A stretch of DNA of 38,002 nt from positions 1 through 38,002 of the IMG/VR virus record IMGVR_UViG_3300001473_000072; one strand, 5' to 3'. Below the pieces are notes generated by a model. The model did no database searches, was not told the origin of the DNA, and was given only the letters and a program-made list of their open reading frames with translations. Positions 1 to 8,900 of this stretch are shown piece after piece (within the stretch, counting starts at the first letter, position 1; every line of letters starts with the position of its first letter). The position numbers and the translations under genes were made by a program. This DNA comes from a virus.

Positions 1-549
1 TCATCCGGTCCTTCGGGCGCGATTCGCCAAGAATTCAGCTAGCCGCCCGACCTCGCCGGGCAGGGCCTCCGCAGACCCGTTGTTGTCCAGGATCCAATCC
101 GCATCCCCCGCCGTCAGCTCCATCGAGCCGCCCGGCTCCGGCGGCAAGCGGCGCGAGGCATCCACCCACACCACTAAATCAAACAGCCCCCGCGAGCGCT
201 CGAATTCGGCGCGCCTCCTCATCCCGGTGTAAATGTCATGATGAGCAAGGATCTGCTCCGCAAGCATCGGGCCGGGCCGGAGATTGTAGGCGGCGATTGC
301 GTGAAACCAGAGCTGGCGGTGATTAGCCCGATCCTCATAGCAGGCCCGCCAATCGGTGTAGATATCCGTCAGCAGTGGAAACACCGCATTTTGCGCGGCG
401 AATTCGGAACTGGACACCGCGCGCATCCCGTAGAGATCGCGCAGGAGATCGCCCACGCTATCCTTTCCGTGACGCCCGTGACCGATGATCAAGAGGCGCA
501 CACGCCCGCAGAGGTTGGGCCGATTTCCGGCCGACTTTTCCGGTGCCAT
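1..549 (-). CDS. P-loop (deoxy)nucleotide kinase-like protein
   Basis: 182 aa. A Walker A-type loop, GHGRHGKDS, lies at about residues 23-31 after a hydrophobic strand (VRLLIIG), which is the layout of the phage dNMP kinase / adenylate kinase-like fold. Such enzymes usually phosphorylate nucleotides for phage DNA synthesis; the substrate cannot be read from the sequence. The frame is open further upstream, but the ATG at 549 is preferred because the longer version would run through the neighbouring DUF7220 gene and starts with a Cys-rich stretch unlike this family. It is the last gene of the late minus-strand operon, and its stop codon coincides with the window edge. Confidence 0.75.
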   Translation of the reverse strand: MAPEKSAGNRPNLCGRVRLLIIGHGRHGKDSVGDLLRDLYGMRAVSSSEFAAQNAVFPLLTDIYTDWRACYEDRANHRQLWFHAIAAYNLRPGPMLAEQILAHHDIYTGMRRRAEFERSRGLFDLVVWVDASRRLPPEPGGSMELTAGDADWILDNNGSAEALPGEVGRLAEFLANRARRTG

Positions 550-550
550 G

Positions 551-772
551 TCAGCCCCCAAAACGATTGAACAAGCGCCGCAGGCCATAGCTGCGCGCCA
601 AAGAAAGAGCGGTGAACAGAGTTGCGAGAGCAACATGCTGGCGGACAGTTGGTGCAGGCAGGCCGACAAGCGGCAGAAACACCGCATTGCCGAAGGCCGA
701 AACACAACAGCCAACCATCACATTCAGAACCGCCTCCAGCGCGGAACCGCTTCGGGACTGCCCGGAACTCAA
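551..772 (-). CDS. DUF7220-like small membrane protein
   Basis: 73 aa. It has two hydrophobic segments, around residues 16-36 and 46-60, followed by a basic SYGLRRLFNRF end. The pattern QSRxGSxxEAxLNVxxG ... FTALSLxRSYxLRRxFNR is the one I associate with the DUF7220 phage family, whose function is unknown. The start is a TTG whose last two bases form the TG of the upstream TGA stop (TTGA), so translation is probably coupled. It is inferred to sit in the inner membrane. A start further downstream would lose the conserved QSR motif. Confidence 0.7.
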   Translation of the reverse strand: MSSGQSRSGSALEAVLNVMVGCCVSAFGNAVFLPLVGLPAPTVRQHVALATLFTALSLARSYGLRRLFNRFGG

Positions 773-906
773 ATCGCATCAGCCGCGCGCACGGCCACCC
801 CGAGAACGAAGCCAATCAGCACGCCAGCGGCGAAACTGCGGCCCGCGAGAGCCTTGGCGATCTCCGCCAGAACCAACCCCAAGAGAAAGGCACCGGCATA
901 CATCAT
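769..906 (-). CDS. Small hydrophobic membrane protein (45 aa)
   Basis: Read directly from the minus strand: ATGATG start at 906, TGA at 769. The 45-aa product begins MMYAGAFLLGLVLAEI and has a second apolar stretch, VLIGFVLGVAV, near the C-terminus, so one or two membrane passes are likely. The start codon overlaps the stop of the A1-like gene (ATGA), and its own stop overlaps the TTG start of the next gene, making a tightly coupled trio. Function is unknown. The overlapping frames in this stretch lack this coupling. Confidence 0.6.
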   Translation of the reverse strand: MMYAGAFLLGLVLAEIAKALAGRSFAAGVLIGFVLGVAVRAADAI

Positions 907-2585
907 GGCCGCCACCGCGCATCCGGGGCCTGCGCCACAAGCGTACGCTTGCCGTTGGCGTAGGTGACCACATGGGCACGCTGCCAGCTCGACGGCCCGT
1001 TGTTATAGCCCTGGTCGAGATCCCCGGTCATTCCGGCGATATAGACTCCATCCATAATCTGCGGGCTGTGCTTGTCTGCGATCGTGATGCGGGTGCCCAT
1101 CTTGGCGAGCCCGGCGGCGGTGCCCCGCGATCCGTTCGGCCCCTGATGCCCATGCATCCCGCATTCGATGCCGCCGCTGTCCTGGCAGATCACGAAAGAT
1201 CCGCCCATCGGCACAAAATCGATCCCCTCAAGCTCGCGCGGATCCTCATTCTTGAGCGCCCAGCGGCAGAGGTTGAACCCCTCCACGCCCTCGCGGATAG
1301 CCCGCAGCAACGCAAGGTTGCATTCATGCCAGTATTCGGCGTTGCCGGTATCCATGCGGTCCGCATCCTTGCGCGCCCACTGCATCAGCCGGTCATCGTG
1401 ATTGCTCTCGATCATCACCGTGCGGCATGTGTCGCGCTCGATCGCCCGCAGGAAACGGGCACCCTCCTGAACCTGCCAGCGGATCCCGGAATGCCCCGCC
1501 GCGGCCATGCGCGCCCGGTGGATCGGATCACCGTCCACATGGCGCGATGCCATTTCAAAGCTCATCAGGTCATGAATGAACTGGTATTCTGGGCGCAGCG
1601 CGTCGATCATGGATCCGGCGTGGCGCCCCCAGAGAGCAGCAAACACATCATCCGCCAGGCTTGGAATATGGATATCCCCGAAGGTGACGGCCTTCACACG
1701 GTTGCCGGTAGAGATCCGCCCGCCCCGCACGATCACGTCGAGATCCTGAAAGGCGCCATCAGAGGTGGCGGAGATCTGGCGGCACCAGGCGTTGCCCAGA
1801 TCATCCGCCTCTACGATCGTGGCGCCAAGAATGTGATGAAACTCCGCCTTGAGCCCGGCCTTTTTGCGCACGTAGTTCGGCACCGTGCAGGCGCCGGTTG
1901 TCATCACTGACGGCACGAAATGCCCCGGCATCGCGGGCACGCTCTCGAATGCAAGCTTCGCGTGCGGAAAAACAGCCGTACGGCCCTGCGCATAGGTCGT
2001 CAGACCGGAGAGAGGCCGCACCGCCGTTGGCAAGGTGTTCATTTCGGCACAGAAGCGCACCGGGCCGCAATCGTAGCCCTCGAACCGAAGATGCGGCAGG
2101 ACCTCGCGGGCGAACTGCGCAGTGCGGGTTTCGTGATCGGTATAAAGCGCGTGGTTGTATGTGAAGCCGCCAACCACGACTTCCGCGCCGATATGGCGGG
2201 CAAAGGCTTGCAGGTTGGACCAGAACCGCAGATGCACATCCGTGTCATCCTGCGCCGCCGTCAGGATCCAGCGCCGCACCTCGCCGCGGCGGAAATCCGC
2301 GGCCACCGCGCCGGGGCGCGCGAACAGTTCCCAATCCGGCAGGAAATGGTCATCGCCGCGGGCTTCCGCATCGGCCTGCACCGCGAGGAAGGAGCGCACC
2401 ATGCGCTCAGTGGTCTTGTATCCCTGCTCCGTCAGCCGCCGGGCAGCCTCCGGCACGCAGGACCCCTTGCCGCCGCGCGGGTCCCGGAAGGGATCAAACC
2501 CGTCCCGCAAGGCCGCCTCAAGGGCATCCTTGATCCGCTGCGCGCGGGCAGGATCCTGCGCCCCGGTCTTACGCTTGCTTTTCAT
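903..2585 (-). CDS. T5 A1-like metallophosphoesterase-type protein
   Basis: 560 aa. Metallophosphoesterase-like motifs appear in order: GDIH at 303-306, ESNHDD at 393-398 and MHGHQGPNG at about 477-485. With the SMIDxLRPEYQFIHDLxSFE segment (325-344) they resemble the phage T5 pre-early protein A1, which T5 needs for host DNA degradation and second-step DNA transfer. The basic N-terminal 70 residues look like a small DNA-binding region. It follows the spanin genes (start overlaps the Rz1 3' end) and is coupled to a small membrane protein by ATGA. Nuclease activity is inferred from the family, and its role in a temperate phage is open. Confidence 0.7.
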   Translation of the reverse strand: MKSKRKTGAQDPARAQRIKDALEAALRDGFDPFRDPRGGKGSCVPEAARRLTEQGYKTTERMVRSFLAVQADAEARGDDHFLPDWELFARPGAVAADFRRGEVRRWILTAAQDDTDVHLRFWSNLQAFARHIGAEVVVGGFTYNHALYTDHETRTAQFAREVLPHLRFEGYDCGPVRFCAEMNTLPTAVRPLSGLTTYAQGRTAVFPHAKLAFESVPAMPGHFVPSVMTTGACTVPNYVRKKAGLKAEFHHILGATIVEADDLGNAWCRQISATSDGAFQDLDVIVRGGRISTGNRVKAVTFGDIHIPSLADDVFAALWGRHAGSMIDALRPEYQFIHDLMSFEMASRHVDGDPIHRARMAAAGHSGIRWQVQEGARFLRAIERDTCRTVMIESNHDDRLMQWARKDADRMDTGNAEYWHECNLALLRAIREGVEGFNLCRWALKNEDPRELEGIDFVPMGGSFVICQDSGGIECGMHGHQGPNGSRGTAAGLAKMGTRITIADKHSPQIMDGVYIAGMTGDLDQGYNNGPSSWQRAHVVTYANGKRTLVAQAPDARWRP

Positions 2586-2838
2586 CTGCTTTTTCCTTGT
2601 TCTTCAAGCGGCGGATCCGGCCATAGAACTGAGAGGCATCTGTCAGCGCCTCAAGGATCAGATCCGCGCGCGGGGCGGCATCGATCTCCGCCGCAAGCCC
2701 GCGCTTGAATTCATCCGTGTATTGCGGCGGCGCAGGCACCGCCGCAGCATCAAAAACAGCCCGGCCCGGCCCGGCGCAGGCAGTTAAGGAACTCATCGCC
2801 AGAAGGGCGAGGCCCCGGCTGAGCGCGCTCGATCGCAT
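2569..2838 (-). CDS. Rz1: Outer-membrane spanin lipoprotein (Rz1-like)
   Basis: 89 aa. The N-terminus is a lipoprotein signal with lipobox LTAC (Cys at about residue 21), followed by a Pro/Ala-rich spacer and an EFKRGLAAEID...A...Y segment typical of alphaproteobacterial phage Rz1-type proteins. The first 89 nt overlap the end of the Rz-like gene in another frame, the usual Rz/Rz1 arrangement. It would be lipidated, anchored in the outer membrane, and pair with the inner-membrane spanin in the last step of lysis. The C-terminus is charged and overlaps the start of the A1-like gene by 17 nt. Confidence 0.7.
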   Translation of the reverse strand: MRSSALSRGLALLAMSSLTACAGPGRAVFDAAAVPAPPQYTDEFKRGLAAEIDAAPRADLILEALTDASQFYGRIRRLKNKEKADEKQA

Positions 2839-3028
2839 CTTTCACCTCTTGGGAATGCTCCGCCTCAAGGGCGCGGATTGCATCCCGCGCCGCCTCCTCG
2901 CGACTGCCGCGCAGGTAGCCCACGGCAGTCACATACAGCCCCGCCGCAACGGCAAGGCCAAGAACCGCACCGGCGGCAGTGCGCCGGGCGAGGAGGCCGC
3001 GCATTGCGGCCAAAATCACCCGGATCAC
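2750..3028 (-). CDS. Rz: Inner-membrane spanin-like protein (Rz-like)
   Basis: 92 aa from a GTG start at 3028 that overlaps the lysozyme stop (GTGA); an ATG at 3004 is the alternative (84 aa). After a short basic N-terminus there is one transmembrane segment (AGAVLGLAVAAGLYVTAVGY), then a charged, helical periplasmic part (EEAARDAIRALEAEHSQEVKDAIE) and two Cys near the end. The next gene, a lipoprotein, starts inside its 3' end. Size, topology and position fit an Rz-type i-spanin. It is shorter than lambda Rz, so the call rests mainly on architecture. Confidence 0.65.
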   Translation of the reverse strand: MIRVILAAMRGLLARRTAAGAVLGLAVAAGLYVTAVGYLRGSREEAARDAIRALEAEHSQEVKDAIERAQPGPRPSGDEFLNCLRRAGPGCF

Positions 3029-3783
3029 GAGGCATCTGCCCGGCGGTAACCCGCCGCGATGAGCGATTGAACGCACCGGCTGTGCTCATCGCGGCGGCGG
3101 TTGGTCAGGCCGCGCAAGCGCTGCAACCGGCCATTGATGCGCGCCTTGTCCCACCGCAGAAGCTCATCGCAGGCGCCGAACAGATCGCCCGCATTCGCCT
3201 TGCGCACCAGGGTGGACCGGCAGGCGGCGCCGGTGCCAATGTTGTAGGACCAATCCAGGAATGCGACCGCCGCGCCCGCTGGCATCTCCACAGCAAGGCA
3301 TTCACCGAGAGCGGTGCCATAAAGCTTCAGCTCGCGCTCAAGCATTTCCTGACACTTCGCAGCGCTGTACTTGTCTCCAGGCTGAACCCCCTTGGTCTCG
3401 CCGTAGCATACCGTCCACACCCCCACGGGATCGACATAGGCAGAGGTGCGCAACCCTTCCCATTTCGCCGTGAAGGCGGCAGCGGACGCGATAGAGACAG
3501 TGGCCACAGTGACCAGCGCTTTGCGCCCGATCGCGCCGCTTGTATCCCGCCGGAATTTTTCCAGCACCTCGCGGATCGTGATCTGCTGCACGATCCGGGC
3601 CACCACCCCCAGCGCGGAAGCGATCGCCGCAAGACCGGCAAACAGGACTGGATCCAAGCCCATTGCCTCCGCATCCACAAGGCCAACGAACACCGCCAGC
3701 GATGAAAAGAGAGACGAGATCACCAGGAGGTAGACTGACCAGGCGCCACCCAGGATTTCTTTCCAGTTTTCCAAAAGTTTCAT
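3025..3783 (-). CDS. Holin-like / GH24 lysozyme fusion endolysin
   Basis: 252 aa. Residues 1-68 have two hydrophobic segments (about 14-36 and 46-66) and begin MKLLENWKEILGGAW, like small phage holin-type proteins of the MKLxENWK family. A third apolar, Ala-rich segment (about 88-106) has the composition of a signal-anchor-release helix. A GH24 lysozyme domain follows, with the exact T4-type triad spacing E109-x8-D118-x5-T124 and a Cys at 126. It would cut peptidoglycan glycan strands after release to the periplasm. It has its own SD (GGAG) just downstream of a terminator hairpin. No separate holin gene is seen nearby, so this protein may supply both functions. Confidence 0.75.
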   Translation of the reverse strand: MKLLENWKEILGGAWSVYLLVISSLFSSLAVFVGLVDAEAMGLDPVLFAGLAAIASALGVVARIVQQITIREVLEKFRRDTSGAIGRKALVTVATVSIASAAAFTAKWEGLRTSAYVDPVGVWTVCYGETKGVQPGDKYSAAKCQEMLERELKLYGTALGECLAVEMPAGAAVAFLDWSYNIGTGAACRSTLVRKANAGDLFGACDELLRWDKARINGRLQRLRGLTNRRRDEHSRCVQSLIAAGYRRADAS

Positions 3784-3796
3784 GAGGCATCTCCAT

Positions 3797-3823
3797 AAGA
3801 AAAGGCCCGCACAGTCGCGGGCC
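3797..3823 (-). terminator. Rho-independent terminator before the lysis genes
   Basis: On the minus strand a 7-bp stem, GGCCCGC/GCGGGCC with a 6-nt loop, is followed by TTTTCTT. It lies after the tail fibre gene and only about 10 nt upstream of the SD of the lysozyme gene, so lysis expression would need readthrough or antitermination from the late transcript, or its own promoter. Confidence 0.65.
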
Positions 3824-3846
3824 GGGTTGCAGATTAAGCAGCGCGC

Positions 3847-3877
3847 ACACTAAAGGGCGACCTGAACCCTTTAGTGT
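3847..3877. repeat. Perfect 11-bp inverted repeat, operator-like
   Basis: ACACTAAAGGG and its exact complement CCCTTTAGTGT are separated by 9 nt. Each arm resembles the half-site seen at the promoter at 33.4 kb (ACCTTTTAGTGT). It sits between the tail fibre stop and the terminator in front of the lysis genes. It may be a variant operator or a second hairpin; no convincing -35/-10 pair is seen beside it. Confidence 0.6.
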
Positions 3878-3896
3878 TCGATCGAAGCATGGAAAG

Positions 3897-5969
3897 TCAG
3901 CGAACCAACCACTCCTCCACCTCCGGCGACACATCCCGCATCTTGATCCAGCGGTCACCCACAGGCTGGCCCTTGCGCAACCGCAGCTTGCCCATCAAGC
4001 CCACCATGTCCCATTCGGGCCGGTCGGCGCGGGGGATGTATGCATAGGCCGGATCGTATTCGGGGCTCAGTTTGCGCCGCTTCTGGATCACGCGCTCAGC
4101 ATCCTCCGGCACGGTGATGCCTTCGGGCACCTCGTCAGCGGCGTAGCTGTGCTGCACCTCCTTGGTGGTCACCTTCTGCACGTCGATCATGCGCGGCTCT
4201 CGGTGGGTTCCAAGATCATTGCCCCACTCATCCACCAGCGGGAACTCATCGAACAGTGGCACCTGCACGGTCTCTGTGACCACCCGCTTAATCGCCTTAC
4301 CGTTCACCACTTCGATCACCTCGCGGGTGACTTCCTGCGCCTCGGTGGCTTGTTCCTGTACCGTCTCGGTCTCGGTGACGGTTTCGGTCCAGCTGACGGC
4401 CTCGTAATCCTCCCAGATGTAGGCTCCGAAATCATCGCGCAGGTATTTGCCTTTCCAGCGGTCAATGTCGCCATCACCAACAACAGAAGGATTGGCTGAG
4501 ATTACACCGATTGGGGTTTCCCCCTCCTGCGCCGGGCGGATCTTGTCACCTTCCAGCACCACGGAAATGCCAGTGCGAGTTTCACCCTCCGGGTTTCCGT
4601 CTAGCCATTCAAAAAACTCCGCGTAGTCCGCGCCCCCGCCGGTCCAAGAACCATCGCAGGTGCCGTTGCCGTCCCCACGCAACTTGAACTCCAAATCGCC
4701 CCAGTTACCGCTGTAGGCCTGAAAGAAAGTGTAAGCAGAATTGGCGGCTCGCTGGACGTTAGAGGATATACTCGACCCGGTGTAGGAAGCGTGCGCCTCG
4801 GTTGCGGTATAGCCACCAGCAGCCGCATCGTCATTGCGGGAAGCAATTTTCGCAGTGGAGCCTACCGGAATGCCGCCAGCGTGAATCTGACCGCGCACCT
4901 CCAGTTTTACAGTCGGGCTGGATGTCCCAATGCCGACATTGCCGTCAGACTTCACCTCTACACGGTTACCCGCGCCAGCACGTAACTTCAAATCGTCTCC
5001 GGTCGCCAGAATCGCAACCGCATTGTTGCCGGAGGTCGTAGAGTCGTTCAGAGCCAGGTAGCAGTTTGGGTCATTGCTGTAGAGCGCGAGGGGTATGTCC
5101 GAGGGATTGCCCTGCCCGATTATCGCCGAGCCCAGTGAAAGGGTTCCGCTTATCGCCTGATCGCCCACAGAAGTTACAAGCTGCACCCAAGCAGACCACG
5201 CGCCCCCTATGGTTCCGGTACGCGCCCAGACCCTTTCTGCATCGTAGAGGTTGTTGGTCCCGTCTGAAAACCATAGCTGGTGCGCGATTGTCCCAGCCAC
5301 AGTTGTCAGGACCATACCCCATTTATTGGAGCTCGGTGGCGTGTTCGCTGTGGAAGAGTTTGTCCGATAAAAACCTGTGGCAGACACCCCGGTGTCACAA
5401 TCGGAGATGACCGGAAGCGCGCTTCCCCCAAGACCAAAGAACCCCTGGCCACCGGCGTCCAACCTTAGCAGCTTTCCAACTGTGGCATCAGTGGCGCTGG
5501 ACTGCACCGCCGCGCCGCTCGCCACGCCGCCGGTGAGGCGGAGCTGCTCAACAGCGCCCGCGACCAAAGCAAGGATGTTGGCGCCAGGCCGGAAAAACCC
5601 CGTGTCCCGGTCCGCGTCATAGGCCATCCCCGGCGCCGCAAGCGTGCCATCCTGAAACCGGCCCTGACCCACCGTGTCATAGATGCCCTGATAATTGGCG
5701 ATCAGCGATTGCAGCGCGGCGGTCAGATCCGCAGCCAGCGAACTTGTCGGCATGGCCGCATAAACCTGCCCCGACGCCGTGGAACCTTGGTAGTTGGTGG
5801 CCAAGGTGATCGTGGTGGCATTGTCCACCGTTAGGATCTCATAGACCCGCCCATCCGGGCCAACGAAGGCCCAGCCATTCTGCAAGCTACCGAACCAGCC
5901 GGTCCCCGTGCCCGTGACAACCGGCGAGCCATTGGTGACCGCCACCGTGCCAGATTTCACCCATGCCAT
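3897..5969 (-). CDS. Tail fibre with C-terminal Peptidase_G2-type self-cleaving chaperone domain
   Basis: 690 aa. The N-terminal about 100 residues (repeated VTGTGTGW, VGPDGRVYEI) look like a virion attachment domain. The middle is Gly/Ser/Thr-rich fibre sequence with NVGIGTSSPTVKLEVRG at about 344-360. Residues 440-500 (DGSWTGGGADYAEFFEW, then GDKIRPAQEGETPIGVISANP) match the pattern of Peptidase_G2 intramolecular chaperones, which aid trimer folding and then cleave themselves off. The last 170 residues are acidic and Glu/Thr-rich. It is the last structural gene, directly after the J-like tip gene, with SD AAAGGAG. Receptor binding is inferred. Confidence 0.75.
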   Translation of the reverse strand: MAWVKSGTVAVTNGSPVVTGTGTGWFGSLQNGWAFVGPDGRVYEILTVDNATTITLATNYQGSTASGQVYAAMPTSSLAADLTAALQSLIANYQGIYDTVGQGRFQDGTLAAPGMAYDADRDTGFFRPGANILALVAGAVEQLRLTGGVASGAAVQSSATDATVGKLLRLDAGGQGFFGLGGSALPVISDCDTGVSATGFYRTNSSTANTPPSSNKWGMVLTTVAGTIAHQLWFSDGTNNLYDAERVWARTGTIGGAWSAWVQLVTSVGDQAISGTLSLGSAIIGQGNPSDIPLALYSNDPNCYLALNDSTTSGNNAVAILATGDDLKLRAGAGNRVEVKSDGNVGIGTSSPTVKLEVRGQIHAGGIPVGSTAKIASRNDDAAAGGYTATEAHASYTGSSISSNVQRAANSAYTFFQAYSGNWGDLEFKLRGDGNGTCDGSWTGGGADYAEFFEWLDGNPEGETRTGISVVLEGDKIRPAQEGETPIGVISANPSVVGDGDIDRWKGKYLRDDFGAYIWEDYEAVSWTETVTETETVQEQATEAQEVTREVIEVVNGKAIKRVVTETVQVPLFDEFPLVDEWGNDLGTHREPRMIDVQKVTTKEVQHSYAADEVPEGITVPEDAERVIQKRRKLSPEYDPAYAYIPRADRPEWDMVGLMGKLRLRKGQPVGDRWIKMRDVSPEVEEWLVR

Positions 5970-5982
5970 AAGACAGGCTCCT

Positions 5983-8900
5983 TTACGTTACTTGGAAAAC
6001 CGTCCATTCGATTTTCGGATTGTCGAAATACACGCCGCCCACAGCTTCCAGATCGATCGCCAGAAACAGGCGCTGATCGGTCCCGCTGGCCCAGTACGGA
6101 TCAACGAGAACCGAAGGATCCCGGCGCCAGACCGCGGCGGGCTGGTTGCCAGGGAACCCGAACCACCGCGCGCCGGGCTGGATGCTGGAATTGAGGGTCC
6201 AGAACGTGTTGTTTGGATCAAACCCGCCAGGGGCCGTGCCGCCGGAGGTGATTGCTGCGGCAGCCACAAGCGCGACCGTCTGCGCCTGCCACACATCATT
6301 TTTGCCAACCCGGATCCCCGTGTTCACAAAGGACCAGCGGGAACCGTTGCTGACTGTGCCCGAGGCAGTGAAGGTGCCTTGTGCCAGAACCATCGGGCGG
6401 GACAGCACGAGCCCCGCCGCCTTGATCCGATCATTCTTGAAGTCAATCTTGATGCCTTCCGTGGGGATCCCGTTGGCATCCTCCGCGTAGTTGTCGGATT
6501 TCAAGCTGCCAGCGATTTCGGCGTTGCCAATCGATCCGTTGCGGATCGCGGCCTTGCGCATGTAGACACCCGCGGGCACCGTCACGCCGCCAACAACCGT
6601 ATCCTCTGTGTAGACCACAAAGGGGCTGCGCTTTTGAGCGCCATCCGCAGAGACGATCGCAAACTTATCCGCCTGAAACCCCACCTCAGAGGCAGGCACG
6701 CCGTTGTCATCGAGATCCGAGCGCAGGACCATACCGGCCACATGCCCGTTATTGTCGATCCGCAGCGTGTATTCCGCCTCGATCCCGTCAATGGCGCTCA
6801 GCGCTTGCGAAATGCTCGCGCTGTTGCCGCCAACATCCGATTGCAACGAGGTAATCGCGGACGCTTGACTGCTGATGGTGCCTTCAGCACTGGTGACACG
6901 GGTATCCAATTTCTGAACAGCGGTTGCCTGACCGGAGATACTTCCCTCCGCATTGGTCAGGCGGCTGTCCAGCGAGACCAGATCCTGCCCCTGGCTGGTA
7001 ATCTCGCCCTCAGCCGCAGTGACCCGAGTGGTAAGCTGGGCCTGCGCCGTCGACAGGCCGGAGATATCTCCCTCTGCATTATCAACGCGCGCCTCAAGCG
7101 ATACCAGATCCTGCGACACAGAAACGATATCACCTTCCGCCGAGCTGACCCGCGTAGTCAGACCGCCAAGAGCCGAAGCATTGGCCGCCGTGCCACCCTG
7201 CACCGCCGACACATCCAACTGAACCTGATGCACCGCCCGCGCAACGCTTGAAGCACTGTCAGCCGCAACCCGGTTGATCTCAGTGATTGCCCCGGAGTTA
7301 TCTGCAGTTTCCGCCTCAAGCGTCTTGATTTCCGCGGCACGCGCCGCGTTCTCAGACGCGCGCACCTTGGTTTCCTCGCGGATGAGGCCAAGGTTGCCAT
7401 CAATCGCCGCCCCAAGGGTGGCGACGATGGACGCCCGCGCGGCGCTCTCTTCATCCACTCGCGCGTGGAGGTCCTGCGTTGCATAGGCGATATCCGTGCG
7501 GATCGCCTCACGCCCCTCATACGCCTGCAAGAGCTGCGCCAAGGTGGCCACATCGGCCATATCCTGCGCGTTCTGCAAGTGGCGCGTGTCAACCACGCTT
7601 TGTGTGATGCTGGGGCCGTCAAGCGTATTGATCTGCACTTCCGCGCTTTGCAGGCGGGTTTCCACCGCATCGAATTCGGATTGATCCACCTTCAACGCGA
7701 TCTGGCCGGTCGCCGCATCAATCGCCACCTCTGCCGAGGTCAGGCGCACATCCAGACCGCTGACAACGGACTGATCCGCCTTGGCCGAAATCGCCGCGCT
7801 ATTGGCGTCAAGATCAAGCTGCACCTGATTGACTTGCACCTGCAAATCATCCAGCACCGGGATCTGGCTTGGATCAAGAACAGCATTTGAGATCTGCTGA
7901 TTGACCCAGGCTTGCGTTGCCGAAAGGCTGATATTGGCCTCCGCGGCAGAAAGGCGGATTTCCACTTCGCTTACCCGCTCCGCTTCCGCCTCAAGCCCAT
8001 AGATCCGAACCGCACCGGTTTCGGGATCCTGCACAATCCCGGCATCTGCAAGACGGCCATCCACATCGGCCACGCGGCTGATCGCCCAAAGCACCTGCCC
8101 GTTGATCACGCCAAGCGCTTCCGCCACGGACCGTTGCTCGATCTCGCGCAGTTGCAGATCCCGGTTCACCCGCTGCAATTCTGTATCGATCGGATCGATG
8201 CGAGAGGCGGCAAGATCTTCATCCAGCGCCGCGGCAATGGCCGCCGCATCATCGGAGATATCATCCCATGTCTGATCGGAAAGATCCCCCGGCGCAATCC
8301 GCACGTCATCCGCGGTAACCTGCACCCACCCCGTCCAGATGACGGGCCGCGGGCTCGCCGGAATGTACCTGGCGCGCGCCTCATAGGCTTGGCCCGCAAC
8401 AATCCCCTCCGTGACCGGCAGATTGCCATCCTCGAAATCGCGGGTTTGCACGCGCGCCACCACCGCGCCGGTTGCAGCAACCCGAACTTGAAACTTGATC
8501 CCGGACACATCCTCGATCGCGGGATCCCACTGCATCAGCAGACCAGGGCGGCGGGCCGCACCGGCGCCATCGGTGACATTGGCCTGAACCGGATCGAAGC
8601 CCTGCACAGCCTGCGCCAGCGGCGTGATCGGCAGAACCGGCGCGGGCGTGACCGGTTTGTAATCCGCATCAGGATCCCAACTGCCATGATCCGCCGGATC
8701 AACCTCTGTCAGATCCACAATCAGATCACAGTTCGGCAGATCAATGACCCCATCAACCCGGAACTGCTTGGCCTCATAACCATTGCGCACGCTGTCCATT
8801 GTCACGCTGTCGCCGGGCTCAACCTTGCGGAAGCGCGGCGGCAGCGTGAAGGTATGCCGCCGCGCGCGGCGGGCCGCCTCAAGCTCACCTTTGACGAGCC

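Noticed and set aside
612-1910. 432-aa plus-strand frame opposite the A1-like gene
   Set aside because: Composition is Arg/Pro/His-rich, there is no domain, and it lies antisense to a protein with clear motifs.
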